From Alphaproteobacteria bacterium HT1-32 (GTDB lineage: Bacteria; Pseudomonadota; Alphaproteobacteria; Rhodospirillales; HT1-32): a DNA stretch of 64,000 bases. The DNA lies in contig WJPL01000002.1 in the NCBI GenBank assembly GCA_009649675.1, positions 682,001 to 746,000 on the forward strand, in the 5' to 3' direction. This document shows, piece by piece, positions 17,771-26,354 of the stretch (position 1 is its first letter; each line of letters opens with the position of its first letter). The position numbers and the translations under genes were made by a program. The notes beneath the pieces are model-generated. The model was not told the origin of the DNA. It searched no databases and worked only from the letters and a program-made list of their open reading frames with translations.

Positions 17771-19006
17771 ATGAGTGTTACCGGTCAGAATTCCAAAGAT
17801 CGTCCAATCTACCTGGACTATCAGGCAACGACGCCGACTGACCCCCGGGTCGTCGATGAGATGCTGCCCTATTTCAATGCGCAGTTCGGTAATCCGCACT
17901 CGCGCAGCCATCAGTATGGCTGGGAAGCGGAAGACGCGGTCGAGAATGCCCGGCGTCAGGTTGCTGATATCATCGGTGCGGACCCGCGGGAGATCATCTT
18001 TACCTCCGGCGCGACCGAATCAAACAACCTTGCCCTGAAAGGCATCATGGGGTTTTACGGTGATCGGAAAAACCACATCATCACCTGTGTTACCGAGCAT
18101 AAATGTGTGCTCGACAGCTGCCGCCAGCTGGAACAGCAGGGTTTTGAAGTGACCTATCTGCCGGTTCAGCAGAATGGTCTGGTTGATCTGGAAGTGCTGA
18201 AGAACGCGATCACCGACAAGACGGCGATTGTCTCCATCATGGCGGCGAACAACGAGATCGGTGTGATTCAGCCGGTCGCTGAAATCGGTGCGATCTGCCG
18301 TGAACGCAAGGTCTTCTTCCATTCGGATTGTGCGCAGGCGGTTGGCAAGATCCCGCTTGATGTCAACGAAATGAAGATCGATCTGATGAGCATTTCCGGC
18401 CACAAGCTTTATGGTCCGATGGGCATCGGCGCGCTGTATGTTCGCCGCAAGCCGCGTATCCGGCTGGTCGGTCAGATCAGCGGGGGCGGTCAGGAACGTG
18501 GCATGCGCTCCGGTACGCTGCCGCTGCCGCTCTGTGTTGGTTTTGGCAAGGCCTGTGCTATCGCCAAAGAAGAGATGGCGGCAGAGGCCGAGCGGCTGAT
18601 TTATCTGCGTGACCGCTTCCTGAAGCGGATCAATGATTCCCTGCCGGAGGTTTACCTGAATGGTGATGCAGAGCACCGTCTGCCGGGTAACCTGAATATC
18701 AGTTTTGCCTTTGTCGAAGGTGAGGGGCTGATGATGGGAATCAAAAACCTTGCCGTGTCGTCCGGTTCAGCCTGCACCTCGGCATCGCTGGAACCGTCTT
18801 ACGTGCTGCGTGCGCTTGGCGTTGAGGTCGAAATGGCCCATACCTCTCTGCGTATCGGGCTGGGGCGTTTCACGACCGAAGAGGAAGTGGACACTGCCGC
18901 AGATCGCATTATTGCAGAGGTGACGCGCCTGCGTGAGATGAGCCCGCTCTGGGAAATGGCCCAGGAAGGTATCGACATTTCGAAGATTGAATGGGCTGAG
19001 CATTGA
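17771..19006 (+). CDS. iscS: Cysteine desulfurase IscS
   Basis: The main desulfurase of the ISC system, about 411 residues. It gives persulfide sulfur to IscU and, through relay, to tRNA thiolation by MnmA. The N-terminus [16 protein letters not shown], the PLP lysine in [18 protein letters not shown] and the mobile-loop cysteine in [21 protein letters not shown] are all canonical, as is the C-terminal [18 protein letters not shown] tail that contacts IscU. An in-frame ATG at 17750 with its own AGGA would add seven residues; [17 protein letters not shown] is the more usual start. It is followed after 51 bases by iscU. Confidence 0.96.
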   Translation: MSVTGQNSKDRPIYLDYQATTPTDPRVVDEMLPYFNAQFGNPHSRSHQYGWEAEDAVENARRQVADIIGADPREIIFTSGATESNNLALKGIMGFYGDRKNHIITCVTEHKCVLDSCRQLEQQGFEVTYLPVQQNGLVDLEVLKNAITDKTAIVSIMAANNEIGVIQPVAEIGAICRERKVFFHSDCAQAVGKIPLDVNEMKIDLMSISGHKLYGPMGIGALYVRRKPRIRLVGQISGGGQERGMRSGTLPLPLCVGFGKACAIAKEEMAAEAERLIYLRDRFLKRINDSLPEVYLNGDAEHRLPGNLNISFAFVEGEGLMMGIKNLAVSSGSACTSASLEPSYVLRALGVEVEMAHTSLRIGLGRFTTEEEVDTAADRIIAEVTRLREMSPLWEMAQEGIDISKIEWAEH

Positions 19007-19057
19007 TCTGCGCGTCCCGCATAACAATATATACGGTATAACAAGGAGTTACATCTG

Positions 19058-19462
19058 ATGGCCTACAGTGAAAAAGTTGTCGATCACTATGAGAATCCCC
19101 GCAATGTCGGTAATCTCGACAAGAACTCGACATCTGTCGGAACCGGCCTTGTTGGCGCGCCCGCCTGTGGCGACGTGATGAAGTTGCAGATTCAGGTCGG
19201 CGCGGATGGCCGGATTGAAGACGCCAAGTTCAAGACCTTTGGCTGCGGTTCAGCAATTGCCTCCAGCTCGCTGGTGACAGAATGGGTGAAGGGCAAGACC
19301 GTTGACGAAGCCGAAGCGATCAAGAACACGGAAATCGCTGAACATCTGGCGCTGCCGCCGGTGAAAATTCACTGCTCGGTGCTTGCTGAAGATGCGATCA
19401 AGGCTGCGATCAAGGATTATCGTACAAAAGCCGGTCAGGCCAAACCGGCAGCGGCGGAGTAA
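19058..19462 (+). CDS. iscU: Fe-S cluster scaffold IscU
   Basis: A 134-residue scaffold on which [2Fe-2S] clusters are assembled. The three cluster cysteines are visible in VGAPACGDVMKLQI, KTFGCGSAIASSSL and LPPVKIHCSVLAEDAIKAAI. The conserved Asp after ACG is present, as is the LPPVK chaperone-binding motif recognised by HscA. AAGGAG precedes the ATG at good spacing. A short alanine-rich tail ends the protein. It lies between iscS and iscA, and is functionally tied to the hscBA-fdx genes downstream. Confidence 0.97.
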   Translation: MAYSEKVVDHYENPRNVGNLDKNSTSVGTGLVGAPACGDVMKLQIQVGADGRIEDAKFKTFGCGSAIASSSLVTEWVKGKTVDEAEAIKNTEIAEHLALPPVKIHCSVLAEDAIKAAIKDYRTKAGQAKPAAAE

Positions 19463-19465
19463 GTC

Positions 19466-19855
19466 TTGGAAGCGACAACCAAAGACGGGGCGGCGAAAAA
19501 ACGCCGTCCGCTGCCGCCACGCCCTGCGCCGATTACCCTGACGCCGGCTGCGATTGCGCGCGTTCATGCGCTGATTGAAGGCCGGGGTAAGGAAACTCTC
19601 GGCATTCGCATCGGTGTCCGCACTAAAGGCTGCTCCGGCCTCAGCTATACGCTGGAATTCGCCGACGAGCAGAACGGATTTGATGAAGCCATTGATATTG
19701 ATGAGGGCACCAAGCTGTTCATTGATCCGAAGGCTTCGATGTTCATCTTTGGTACGGAAATGGACTATGTAGAGGACAAGCTGGAATCCGGTTTTGTCTT
19801 CCGTAATCCGAACGAGAAAGCCCGTTGTGGCTGTGGCGAGAGCTTCCACGTCTGA
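19466..19855 (+). CDS. iscA: A-type Fe-S carrier protein IscA
   Basis: A 129-residue A-type carrier that accepts or delivers Fe-S clusters or iron. The three ligands are in RTKGCSGLSYTLEF and, at the C-terminus, RCGCGESFHV. It begins with TTG three bases after the iscU stop, which gives a 25-residue basic, proline-rich leader before ITLTPAAIARV. The usual IscA starts close to that strand, so the extension is slightly long. It is followed by a strong hairpin and T-tract, suggesting the first part of the operon partly ends here. Confidence 0.93.
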   Translation: MEATTKDGAAKKRRPLPPRPAPITLTPAAIARVHALIEGRGKETLGIRIGVRTKGCSGLSYTLEFADEQNGFDEAIDIDEGTKLFIDPKASMFIFGTEMDYVEDKLESGFVFRNPNEKARCGCGESFHV

Positions 19856-19893
19856 GTCTCTGTCCGGGATTACGGACCGGCTTGCCTGAATTC

Positions 19894-19926
19894 CCCGGCG
19901 CAGCTTGCTGCGCCGGGCCTGTTTTT
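19894..19926 (+). terminator. Intrinsic terminator or attenuator between iscA and hscB
   Basis: A perfect 10-bp GC-rich stem (CCCGGCGCAG at 19894-19903, CTGCGCCGGG at 19908-19917) with a CTTG loop is followed by CCTGTTTTT. It lies in the 73-base gap between iscA and hscB, inside what is otherwise one operon, so it probably lowers expression of hscBA-fdx-iscX relative to iscRSUA. Confidence 0.75.
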
Positions 19927-19943
19927 GAGTGAAAAAGGCCGCA

Positions 19944-20573
19944 ATGGCTGACGAACCTTCCATATCGACAAAGACAAACGCCTGCTGGTCCTGCAAGGGG
20001 CCTGTGTCTGATGCGGCTTTGTTTTGTGACACCTGTTCAGCTATTCAGCCTCCGGGGCAGGCCGACCATTTCACCCGCTTCGGACAGCCGATCGGTTTTG
20101 ATCTTGATCCGGCGGCACTGGAGGCGGCTTATTTTGATCTCCAGCGGAAACTCCATCCTGATCGCTTTGCGACCCGCTCCGGCCGTGAGAAGGCGTTGTC
20201 CCAGTCACAGGCGGTTGCCGTGAATGAAGCCTATGAGACGTTGAGCGATCCGCTCCGCCGCGCGGCTTACCTGCTTTCTCTCAATGGCCGGACTGCCGAT
20301 GTTGATCGTGACAGTACGATCAGTGATCCGGAACTGCTGATGGAATCGATGGAAGCGCGGGAAGCCCTGGCTGAAGCAGAAACCGTTGAGGAAGTGGTTG
20401 GCCTGTCCCGTGAGACGAACGCGAGAATCCGCTCCTGTGAGCAGGAACTGGCCGTGGCCTTCACCGCCGGCGATCTGGATCAGGCAGGGGCATTGACCAC
20501 AAAACTGAAATATCTCGGCAAACTGGCGGGTGAAACACGCGCGCGCCGACTGAAACTGGCTGGAAGAGGCTGA
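19944..20573 (+). CDS. hscB: Fe-S co-chaperone HscB with N-terminal zinc finger
   Basis: A J-domain co-chaperone of about 209 residues that delivers IscU to HscA and stimulates its ATPase. The HPD motif is at residues 71-73 (RKLHPDRF), followed by [20 protein letters not shown] and the C-terminal three-helix IscU-binding domain. Before the J-domain sits a four-cysteine finger, C14-x2-C17 and C28-x2-C31, followed by [12 protein letters not shown]. This is absent from E. coli HscB but typical of mitochondrial HSC20. An in-frame GTG at 19929 is possible; the ATG at 19944 has AAAGG upstream. One base separates it from hscA. Confidence 0.93.
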   Translation: MADEPSISTKTNACWSCKGPVSDAALFCDTCSAIQPPGQADHFTRFGQPIGFDLDPAALEAAYFDLQRKLHPDRFATRSGREKALSQSQAVAVNEAYETLSDPLRRAAYLLSLNGRTADVDRDSTISDPELLMESMEAREALAEAETVEEVVGLSRETNARIRSCEQELAVAFTAGDLDQAGALTTKLKYLGKLAGETRARRLKLAGRG

Positions 20574-20574
20574 T

Positions 20575-22461
20575 ATGCTGCTGCAGATCCATGAACCCGG
20601 ACAAACCCCGCTGCCCCATGAAGGTGAGCAGACCAAGGCGGTTGGTATTGATCTCGGCACGACGAATTCCGTGGTTGCGGTGATCCGCGAGGGCGAGGCG
20701 CAGCCGTTCCGTGACGAAGACGGGTCAGCCCTTGTGCCGTCCGTCGTTGCTTACGCTCCCGATGGCTCGGCCATTGTTGGCCCCATGGCGCAGCAACTGG
20801 CTCTCAGCCATCCTGATCGTGTTGTGTCCTCGGTGAAGCGTCTGATGGGCCGGGGGGCGGAAGATATCAAAGCCGTCGCCGGTACGTTGCCCTATGACAT
20901 TGAGCCGTCTGATGGCGGCATGGTGAAACTGCGCATTGCCGACCTGACCCTGTCACCGGTGGAAATTTCTGCGGATATCCTTCGCGGACTGAAAGAACGT
21001 GCTGAGGAAGCACTGGGTGGTGAGGTACGCAAGGCCGTCATAACCGTGCCGGCCTATTTCGATGATGCCGCCCGGACAGCGACCAGAGATGCAGCCCGGC
21101 TTGCCGGGCTGGAGGTACTCCGTCTGGTCAATGAACCGACGGCTGCTGCACTGGCCTATGGTCTGGATGAAGGGGCCGAAGGTCTCTACGCGATCTATGA
21201 TCTGGGTGGTGGCACGTTTGATGTTTCGCTGTTGAGGATGCAGACGGGCGTGTTTCAGGTTCGTTCAACCGGCGGCGATGCCGCACTGGGGGGCGATGAT
21301 TTCGATCATGTGATTGCTGAACGTCTGATGGCGGAACGGGGCACGAAAGATCCCTCCCGCGCCGAAGTTCGCACAGCCCTGACCACGGCACGGATGATCA
21401 AGGAAGCCCTGAGCGATCAGGACAGCGGCTCCTGGTATATGGAGGCGGAGGGCGTTCGCAGTGAACACAGCCTGACCCGTGATGAGTTCGAGGAAATGAT
21501 CAGCCCGCTGGTGCAGCGCACGCTGGATACCTGCCTGTCCGTCCTCGAAGACGCAGATGTTTTCCCGGAAGATGTGAAAGGCGTCGTGCTGGTTGGCGGC
21601 TCGACCCGTGTGCCACTGGTTCGCAAGCGTGTGGCGGAACTGTTCGGTCAGGAACCGCTGGCGGATATCAATCCGGATGAGGTGGTCGCCGTTGGTGCTG
21701 CCCGTCAGGCCGATGCGCTGACCGGCGGCTCGGACACGCTGTTGCTGGATGTGGCGCCGCTGTCGCTCGGTATTGAGACGATGGGGGGGATTGTCGAGAA
21801 GGTGATCGAGCGTAACACCTCTATCCCGGTGTCGATGGCGCAGGAATTCACCACCTATCAGGACGGTCAGTCCGCCATGATGGTGCATGTGGTTCAGGGT
21901 GAGCGGGAGATGGTCGATCAGTGCCGCTCGCTGGGCAAGTTTGTCCTCAGCGGCATTCCGCCGATGACCGCCGGTGCGGCCCGGATCAAGGTAACCTATT
22001 CGGTGGATGCGGATGGCCTGCTGACAGTCAGCGCCCGTGAGGAGATGACCGGGGTTGAACAGACCATCGAGGTCAAGCCGTCCTATGGTCTGTCGGAAGA
22101 TGATATGGCGACCATGCTGCGCAGCAGTATGGAGAACGCCCGGGATGACATGGAATGGCGCCTGCTGGCGGAAGCCCGTGTTGAGGCGGGCCGGGCTGTT
22201 GATGCGCTGGATGCGGCGCTGAAGGTCGATGGCGACCTGCTGGAGGGGGCTGAACGGGAAGAACTGATCGCCGCCGGTGAAGCCGTCCGGACTGCCGTTC
22301 AGGGCGATGACCGTGATGTCATCAACAGTGCGGTGGAACGACTGGATACAGCCAGCCTGCCGTTTGCCCAGAAACGAATGGATCGGGGAATCGGCAATGC
22401 CCTGAAAGGCGTTGCCATGAATGATCTGGAACATCGCGTCGGCCCGTCCGACGCCCAATAA
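20575..22461 (+). CDS. hscA: Fe-S cluster chaperone HscA (Hsp70 family)
   Basis: A 628-residue specialised Hsp70 that binds the LPPVK motif of IscU and helps transfer the cluster to target proteins. The ATPase signatures are in order: [15 protein letters not shown], then [14 protein letters not shown], the [14 protein letters not shown] phosphate motif, and [15 protein letters not shown]. The substrate-binding domain begins near [13 protein letters not shown]. The length is close to E. coli HscA and it lacks the long charged tail of DnaK. It starts one base after hscB and is followed 20 bases later by fdx. Confidence 0.96.
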   Translation: MLLQIHEPGQTPLPHEGEQTKAVGIDLGTTNSVVAVIREGEAQPFRDEDGSALVPSVVAYAPDGSAIVGPMAQQLALSHPDRVVSSVKRLMGRGAEDIKAVAGTLPYDIEPSDGGMVKLRIADLTLSPVEISADILRGLKERAEEALGGEVRKAVITVPAYFDDAARTATRDAARLAGLEVLRLVNEPTAAALAYGLDEGAEGLYAIYDLGGGTFDVSLLRMQTGVFQVRSTGGDAALGGDDFDHVIAERLMAERGTKDPSRAEVRTALTTARMIKEALSDQDSGSWYMEAEGVRSEHSLTRDEFEEMISPLVQRTLDTCLSVLEDADVFPEDVKGVVLVGGSTRVPLVRKRVAELFGQEPLADINPDEVVAVGAARQADALTGGSDTLLLDVAPLSLGIETMGGIVEKVIERNTSIPVSMAQEFTTYQDGQSAMMVHVVQGEREMVDQCRSLGKFVLSGIPPMTAGAARIKVTYSVDADGLLTVSAREEMTGVEQTIEVKPSYGLSEDDMATMLRSSMENARDDMEWRLLAEARVEAGRAVDALDAALKVDGDLLEGAEREELIAAGEAVRTAVQGDDRDVINSAVERLDTASLPFAQKRMDRGIGNALKGVAMNDLEHRVGPSDAQ

Positions 22462-22481
22462 TCGAGAGGTAAAATACAATC

Positions 22482-22829
22482 ATGGCCATGCGGAAAGCCA
22501 CATTCATCCTGCGGGATGGCACCGAACAGGAAGTGGAAGCTGAAGAAGGCTTGTCCCTGCTGGAGGCCGCCCATCGCAACCATATCGACCTGGAAGGGGC
22601 CTGTGAGGGCTCTCTGGCCTGTTCAACCTGCCATGTCATCGTTGTTGAAGAAGACGTCTATGACGGTCTGGACGAGCCGAGCGAGGAAGAGGAAGACATG
22701 CTCGACCTGGCTTTTGGCCTGACCCACACGTCACGGCTGGGCTGCCAGATCATCCTGAATGAAGAAACCGATGGTATCCGGGTGAAACTGCCGAAAGCCA
22801 CCCGCAACATGATGGTCGACAAGACTTGA
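22482..22829 (+). CDS. fdx: ISC-type [2Fe-2S] ferredoxin
   Basis: A 115-residue ferredoxin of the adrenodoxin/ISC type that supplies electrons for cluster assembly on IscU. The four ligands are arranged as C-x5-C-x2-C ([13 protein letters not shown]) and a distant Cys in LGCQII, with the acidic recognition helix [13 protein letters not shown] between them. The length and spacing are canonical. It lies directly between hscA and iscX in the same operon. Confidence 0.96.
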   Translation: MAMRKATFILRDGTEQEVEAEEGLSLLEAAHRNHIDLEGACEGSLACSTCHVIVVEEDVYDGLDEPSEEEEDMLDLAFGLTHTSRLGCQIILNEETDGIRVKLPKATRNMMVDKT

Positions 22830-22845
22830 GCTAACGGAGGCAGAG

Positions 22846-23046
22846 ATGGGATATAAATGGAGCGACGTCTACGATATCGCCATTGATCTTGAAGAAGCGC
22901 ATCCGGAAGCGGACGTGATCAATCTCCGCTTCACCGACCTCTGGCAATGGGTGCAGGATCTGGAGCGGTTTGATGATGATCCGCAGAAATCCAACGAGAA
23001 AATTCTTGAAGCCATTCAGATGGCCTGGATCGAAGAACGCGAATAG
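22846..23046 (+). CDS. iscX: Small Fe-S assembly protein IscX
   Basis: A 66-residue acidic protein with the diagnostic IscX pattern: WSDVYDIAIDLEEAHPEADVINLRFTDLWQWV, ending in ILEAIQMAWIEE. IscX binds IscS and iron and tunes the rate of cluster assembly. It closes the isc operon, 16 bases after fdx. A stem of ten pairs (two of them G-T) at about 23069-23092 follows, without a T-tract. Confidence 0.95.
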   Translation: MGYKWSDVYDIAIDLEEAHPEADVINLRFTDLWQWVQDLERFDDDPQKSNEKILEAIQMAWIEERE

Positions 23047-23102
23047 CTTGAGACAGTATTTTGATTTGCCGTCCTGAACAGATTCGGGATGGCGGGATGT
23101 GA

Positions 23103-23636
<534 letters not shown>

Positions 23637-23750
23637 CCCTCTTGCGGTGACGGGGCCTGGTGCACGGGTGGCCGGGGCAGGGGTTAAGCCCCCGGATCCG
23701 GATACTTATGCCCCGTAATTAACCGGCTTGTCGGGCAGGTTGTGGGATCT

Positions 23751-23808
23751 GAATGCAAGATCTTTTGTCTGTCGTGAATCGCCCGGATTCTCCGCCCATC
23801 TTGCATTC
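23751..23808. repeat. Perfect 11-bp inverted repeat upstream of mnmA
   Basis: GAATGCAAGAT at 23751-23761 recurs as ATCTTGCATTC at 23798-23808, 36 bases apart. The right arm contains the TTGCAT that I read as the mnmA -35 box. It could be a two-half-site operator. If an upstream transcript reads through, it could be the base of an RNA stem. Confidence 0.45.
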
Positions 23809-23828
23809 GCACCGGCCCGCCGTATATT
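23801..23828 (+). promoter_or_regulatory. Candidate mnmA promoter giving a leaderless mRNA
   Basis: TTGCAT at 23801-23806, a 16-base spacer and TATATT at 23823-23828 form a plausible promoter. The expected start, about seven bases after the -10 box, falls on the A of the mnmA ATG at 23835. There is no Shine-Dalgarno sequence, so translation may be leaderless. Confidence 0.45.
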
Positions 23829-23834
23829 CCGCCA

Positions 23835-24968
23835 ATGGAACATGTAATCGCCAACAAGAAGCCTGCGGATACCCGTGTCGTGGTCGCCATGTCCGGCGGC
23901 GTCGATTCGTCGGTTGTCTGCGCCCTGATGGCAGAGGCCGGATATGACGTGGTCGGCGTCACCCTGCAACTTTACGATCACGGTGCGGCGATCCAGAAGA
24001 AGGGTGCCTGCTGTGCCGGCCAGGACATCTATGATGCCCGCCGGGTGGCAGACAGCCTTGGCGTGCCCCATTACGTGCTGGATTACGAAAGCCGCTTTCG
24101 TGACGCCGTGATCGACGATTTTGCCGATACCTATGCCCGTGGCGAGACGCCAATCCCCTGCGTACGCTGTAACCAGACCGTTAAATTCCGCGATTTGCTG
24201 GCCACCGCCCGCGATCTCGGTGCCGATGCGCTGGCGACCGGCCATTATGTGCGCCGCAGCCCGGATGGCGATGGCCCGGCCCGGATGCTGCGCGCCGTCG
24301 ATCCTGGTCGTGATCAGAGCTATTTCCTGTTCGCGACGACAACTGAACAGCTGGACTATGTCCGCTTCCCCCTCGGCGGCATGGAGAAGAGCGAAACCCG
24401 TGCCCATGCGGAACGCTTCAGCCTGCCCGTCGCCAGCAAGCCCGACAGCCAGGATATCTGTTTCGTGCCGGACGGTGATTATGCCTCGATCGTGCGCAAG
24501 CTGCGCCCGGAAGCGGCTGAGCCAGGTGACATTGTCGATCTGGATGGTCAGGTCATCGGCCGTCATGAGGGCGTCATCCATTATACAGTTGGTCAGCGTC
24601 GTGGTCTTGGCATTGGCGGCACGGAAGAGCCGCTTTATGTCGTCCGGCTGGAGCCGACCCGGCGCCGTGTCGTTGTTGGCCCGCGTGAGGCACTCGGCGT
24701 GACCCGTTTCATGATCGGTGAGGTCAACTGGATCGGCGACAGGGCAGGGCTGCCGGCAGAGGGAATCGACTGTCAGGTTAAGGTCCGCTCGACCACACCC
24801 CCGGTTGCGGCCACGGTTCGCCCGCTTGGCGACGGCCGGGCGGAAGTTATTCTGGCAGAGCCGCAACGCGGCGTTTCCCCCGGTCAGGCTTGTGTTCTGT
24901 ACGATGGCGATCTGGTTCTCGGCGGCGGCTGGATACGTCGTGAAGAACAGGCGGCTGCAGCGGCTTGA
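23835..24968 (+). CDS. mnmA: tRNA-specific 2-thiouridylase
   Basis: A 377-residue enzyme that places the 2-thio group on U34 of tRNA-Lys, -Glu and -Gln using sulfur relayed from IscS. The PP-loop is [15 protein letters not shown]. The catalytic cysteines are in [14 protein letters not shown] and in [14 protein letters not shown]. The LATGHYVRR and [13 protein letters not shown] motifs follow, then the C-terminal beta-barrel (EVNWIGD and onward). It lies close downstream of the isc operon, which fits its dependence on IscS. No Shine-Dalgarno sequence is visible before the ATG. Confidence 0.96.
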   Translation: MEHVIANKKPADTRVVVAMSGGVDSSVVCALMAEAGYDVVGVTLQLYDHGAAIQKKGACCAGQDIYDARRVADSLGVPHYVLDYESRFRDAVIDDFADTYARGETPIPCVRCNQTVKFRDLLATARDLGADALATGHYVRRSPDGDGPARMLRAVDPGRDQSYFLFATTTEQLDYVRFPLGGMEKSETRAHAERFSLPVASKPDSQDICFVPDGDYASIVRKLRPEAAEPGDIVDLDGQVIGRHEGVIHYTVGQRRGLGIGGTEEPLYVVRLEPTRRRVVVGPREALGVTRFMIGEVNWIGDRAGLPAEGIDCQVKVRSTTPPVAATVRPLGDGRAEVILAEPQRGVSPGQACVLYDGDLVLGGGWIRREEQAAAAA

Positions 24969-25012
24969 CATGCCCGCCCTGACAGCCTAAATCCACCGCC
25001 TGCCACGCATGG

Positions 25013-25089
25013 GGCGGAGTAGCTCAGTTGGTTAGAGCAGCGGAATCATAATCCGCGTGTCGGGGGTTCAAATCCCTCCTCCGCTACCA
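25013..25089 (+). tRNA. tRNA-Met (anticodon CAU)
   Basis: A 77-base cloverleaf with encoded CCA. The acceptor arm is GGCGGAG/CTCCGCT (the first pair is G-U), the D-arm GCTC/GAGC, the anticodon stem GCGGA/TCCGC around loop ATCATAA, and the T-arm GGGGG/CCCTC-type with GTTCAAAT. The anticodon is CAT. It looks like the alphaproteobacterial elongator methionine tRNA. A lysidine-modified tRNA-Ile2 has the same anticodon and cannot be fully excluded by eye. Confidence 0.9.
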
Positions 25090-25274
25090 TTTTTCTCATG
25101 ATATCAAATGCTTGAAATCTCCCGCAGGAGATGAGGAATGTTGTTCGCATGTCCTGCTTCGACTTTTGTCTGGATTTGTCAGGTCCGGAAGCAACTTTCA
25201 CATAGCTGACTTTTTTGGTGAGCAGACTATCTTCCGTGGAGAGACTGCTTAGTGCCACGTTATTTCCTCGTCGT

Positions 25275-25304
25275 ATAATTTGCATATAGTATGCATAATT
25301 ATAT
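25275..25304. promoter_or_regulatory. AT-rich near-palindrome with embedded -10 box
   Basis: TGCATA (25282-25287), a TAG centre and TATGCA (25291-25296) form a perfect 6-3-6 palindrome. It extends outward as TATAATT on the left and TAATTATA on the right with one extra base. The left end is a perfect TATAAT at 25275-25280. GTGCCA at 25252-25257 is a weak -35 at 17 bases. It looks like an operator over the promoter of the lipoprotein hydrolase. I see nothing else in the 237-base gap after the tRNA. Confidence 0.45.
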
Positions 25305-25326
25305 CTGAGTTACGAGGGAGGAGAAC

Positions 25327-26193
25327 ATGCCGGGTTCGACGTTGAAGCGGAAACTGATGGCACTGATATGTCTGTCTGGGATTGTTGGCTGTGCGCCATC
25401 GTTACCGCCCAGTATTTCACTGGATCAGGCCCAGACGCAGGTTGTTCCGTATCTCAGGACGTTTCAGCCCGCCGGGACCGGGGCGCACCCGACCGTGATT
25501 TTTCTGCATGGTGCGAGCGATAAAAGCTGGTACTCCGTATATGACGATATGGTGCAGCGGTTTGTTGCGAATGGCTATGGAATCGTCTTCCTCGACATGT
25601 ATTCCGGGCGCGGGTCGAATGGGCAGGCTGCCCGGTCAGGTCACCTTTTGCCAAAGCAGACTGCGGGCGACCTGATGATTGCTCTGGACTGGGCTAAGCG
25701 GCAGCACTGGGTTGACGCTGACCGGGTTTATGCGGTGGGAACATCGTTTGGTGGCGCGACGATTATGGATGCGATGGTCTATGCAGACCCCGCCAAGGTA
25801 CCGCTTGGAGTATCAGCGAACCCTGTGAATGAACTGGATGGATTGCGTGCTGCCGTTCTCTGGGCGCCTTTATGCATTGGAGATGTCATGGGGTTTAATA
25901 TCGTCGCATCATTGCACGAGCCGTTTTATGCAAATGTTCCGATTCTGGCGCTGATTCCGGAAGAAGATCAGGTCTCAAGCCCGGAGATCTGCAAATCAAT
26001 ATTGAATCGAAATCGCACGGCCGACCGCCCGGTTGATATCATCGCATATCCGGCCACGGGTCATTCCTTCATGATTGAAGCAGATGAATATGGGGCGCAA
26101 ATGGCTGACTATGATGCCGCAAAAGCAGAAGATGCATGGAAGCGGACTTTTGCATTTCTGGCTGGGTATGGCGGGCCGGCACAGCGGAATTAA
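25327..26193 (+). CDS. Dienelactone-hydrolase-like lipoprotein
   Basis: A 288-residue secreted hydrolase. The N-terminus is a lipoprotein signal: KRK, then LMALICLSGIVGC with a lipobox ending in Cys22. The mature part is an alpha/beta hydrolase of the dienelactone-hydrolase group, with FLHGASDKSW, the nucleophile elbow GTSFGGA, an acidic residue in ALIPEEDQV and the His in PATGHSF. It is predicted to be attached to a membrane facing the periplasm, with an unknown ester substrate. A strong RBS (GGGAGGAG) precedes the ATG. It has its own promoter region with a palindrome and no operon partner. Confidence 0.7.
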   Translation: MPGSTLKRKLMALICLSGIVGCAPSLPPSISLDQAQTQVVPYLRTFQPAGTGAHPTVIFLHGASDKSWYSVYDDMVQRFVANGYGIVFLDMYSGRGSNGQAARSGHLLPKQTAGDLMIALDWAKRQHWVDADRVYAVGTSFGGATIMDAMVYADPAKVPLGVSANPVNELDGLRAAVLWAPLCIGDVMGFNIVASLHEPFYANVPILALIPEEDQVSSPEICKSILNRNRTADRPVDIIAYPATGHSFMIEADEYGAQMADYDAAKAEDAWKRTFAFLAGYGGPAQRN

Positions 26194-26354
26194 CAATGTG
26201 TCTGATACGGCCTGACGAGACTGTCAGGCTCGTTAAGTGCGGTTAGTTACAATCAAACCAATGCTTATGAAGATCGTATTTGGGGCTGTCCGGTGCGCAC
26301 CGTATGGTGATGCCTTGTATGGCTTGAATGCAGGTTGCCCGGAAGGACTCGGAT

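Noticed and set aside
16699-22479. Long minus-strand frames opposite the isc genes (for example 404 codons opposite hscA)
   Set aside because: They mirror the codon bias of the real genes, are rich in His, Arg and Gln, and show no domain or RBS.
23069-23092. An FMN riboswitch or terminator before ribH
   Set aside because: The 104-base gap holds only a stem of ten pairs without a T-tract and lacks the conserved FMN-aptamer core.
23666-23698. A terminator formed by the GC-rich stretch after ribH
   Set aside because: Pairing of CCGGGG with CCCCGG-type arms is possible, but no T-tract follows and several alternative pairings are equally good.
25046-25285. A 79-codon minus-strand frame ending in EEGFEPPTRGL across the tRNA gene
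   Set aside because: The GFEPP string is the antisense reading of the tRNA T-arm and is a well-known false protein C-terminus. No RBS or family supports it.
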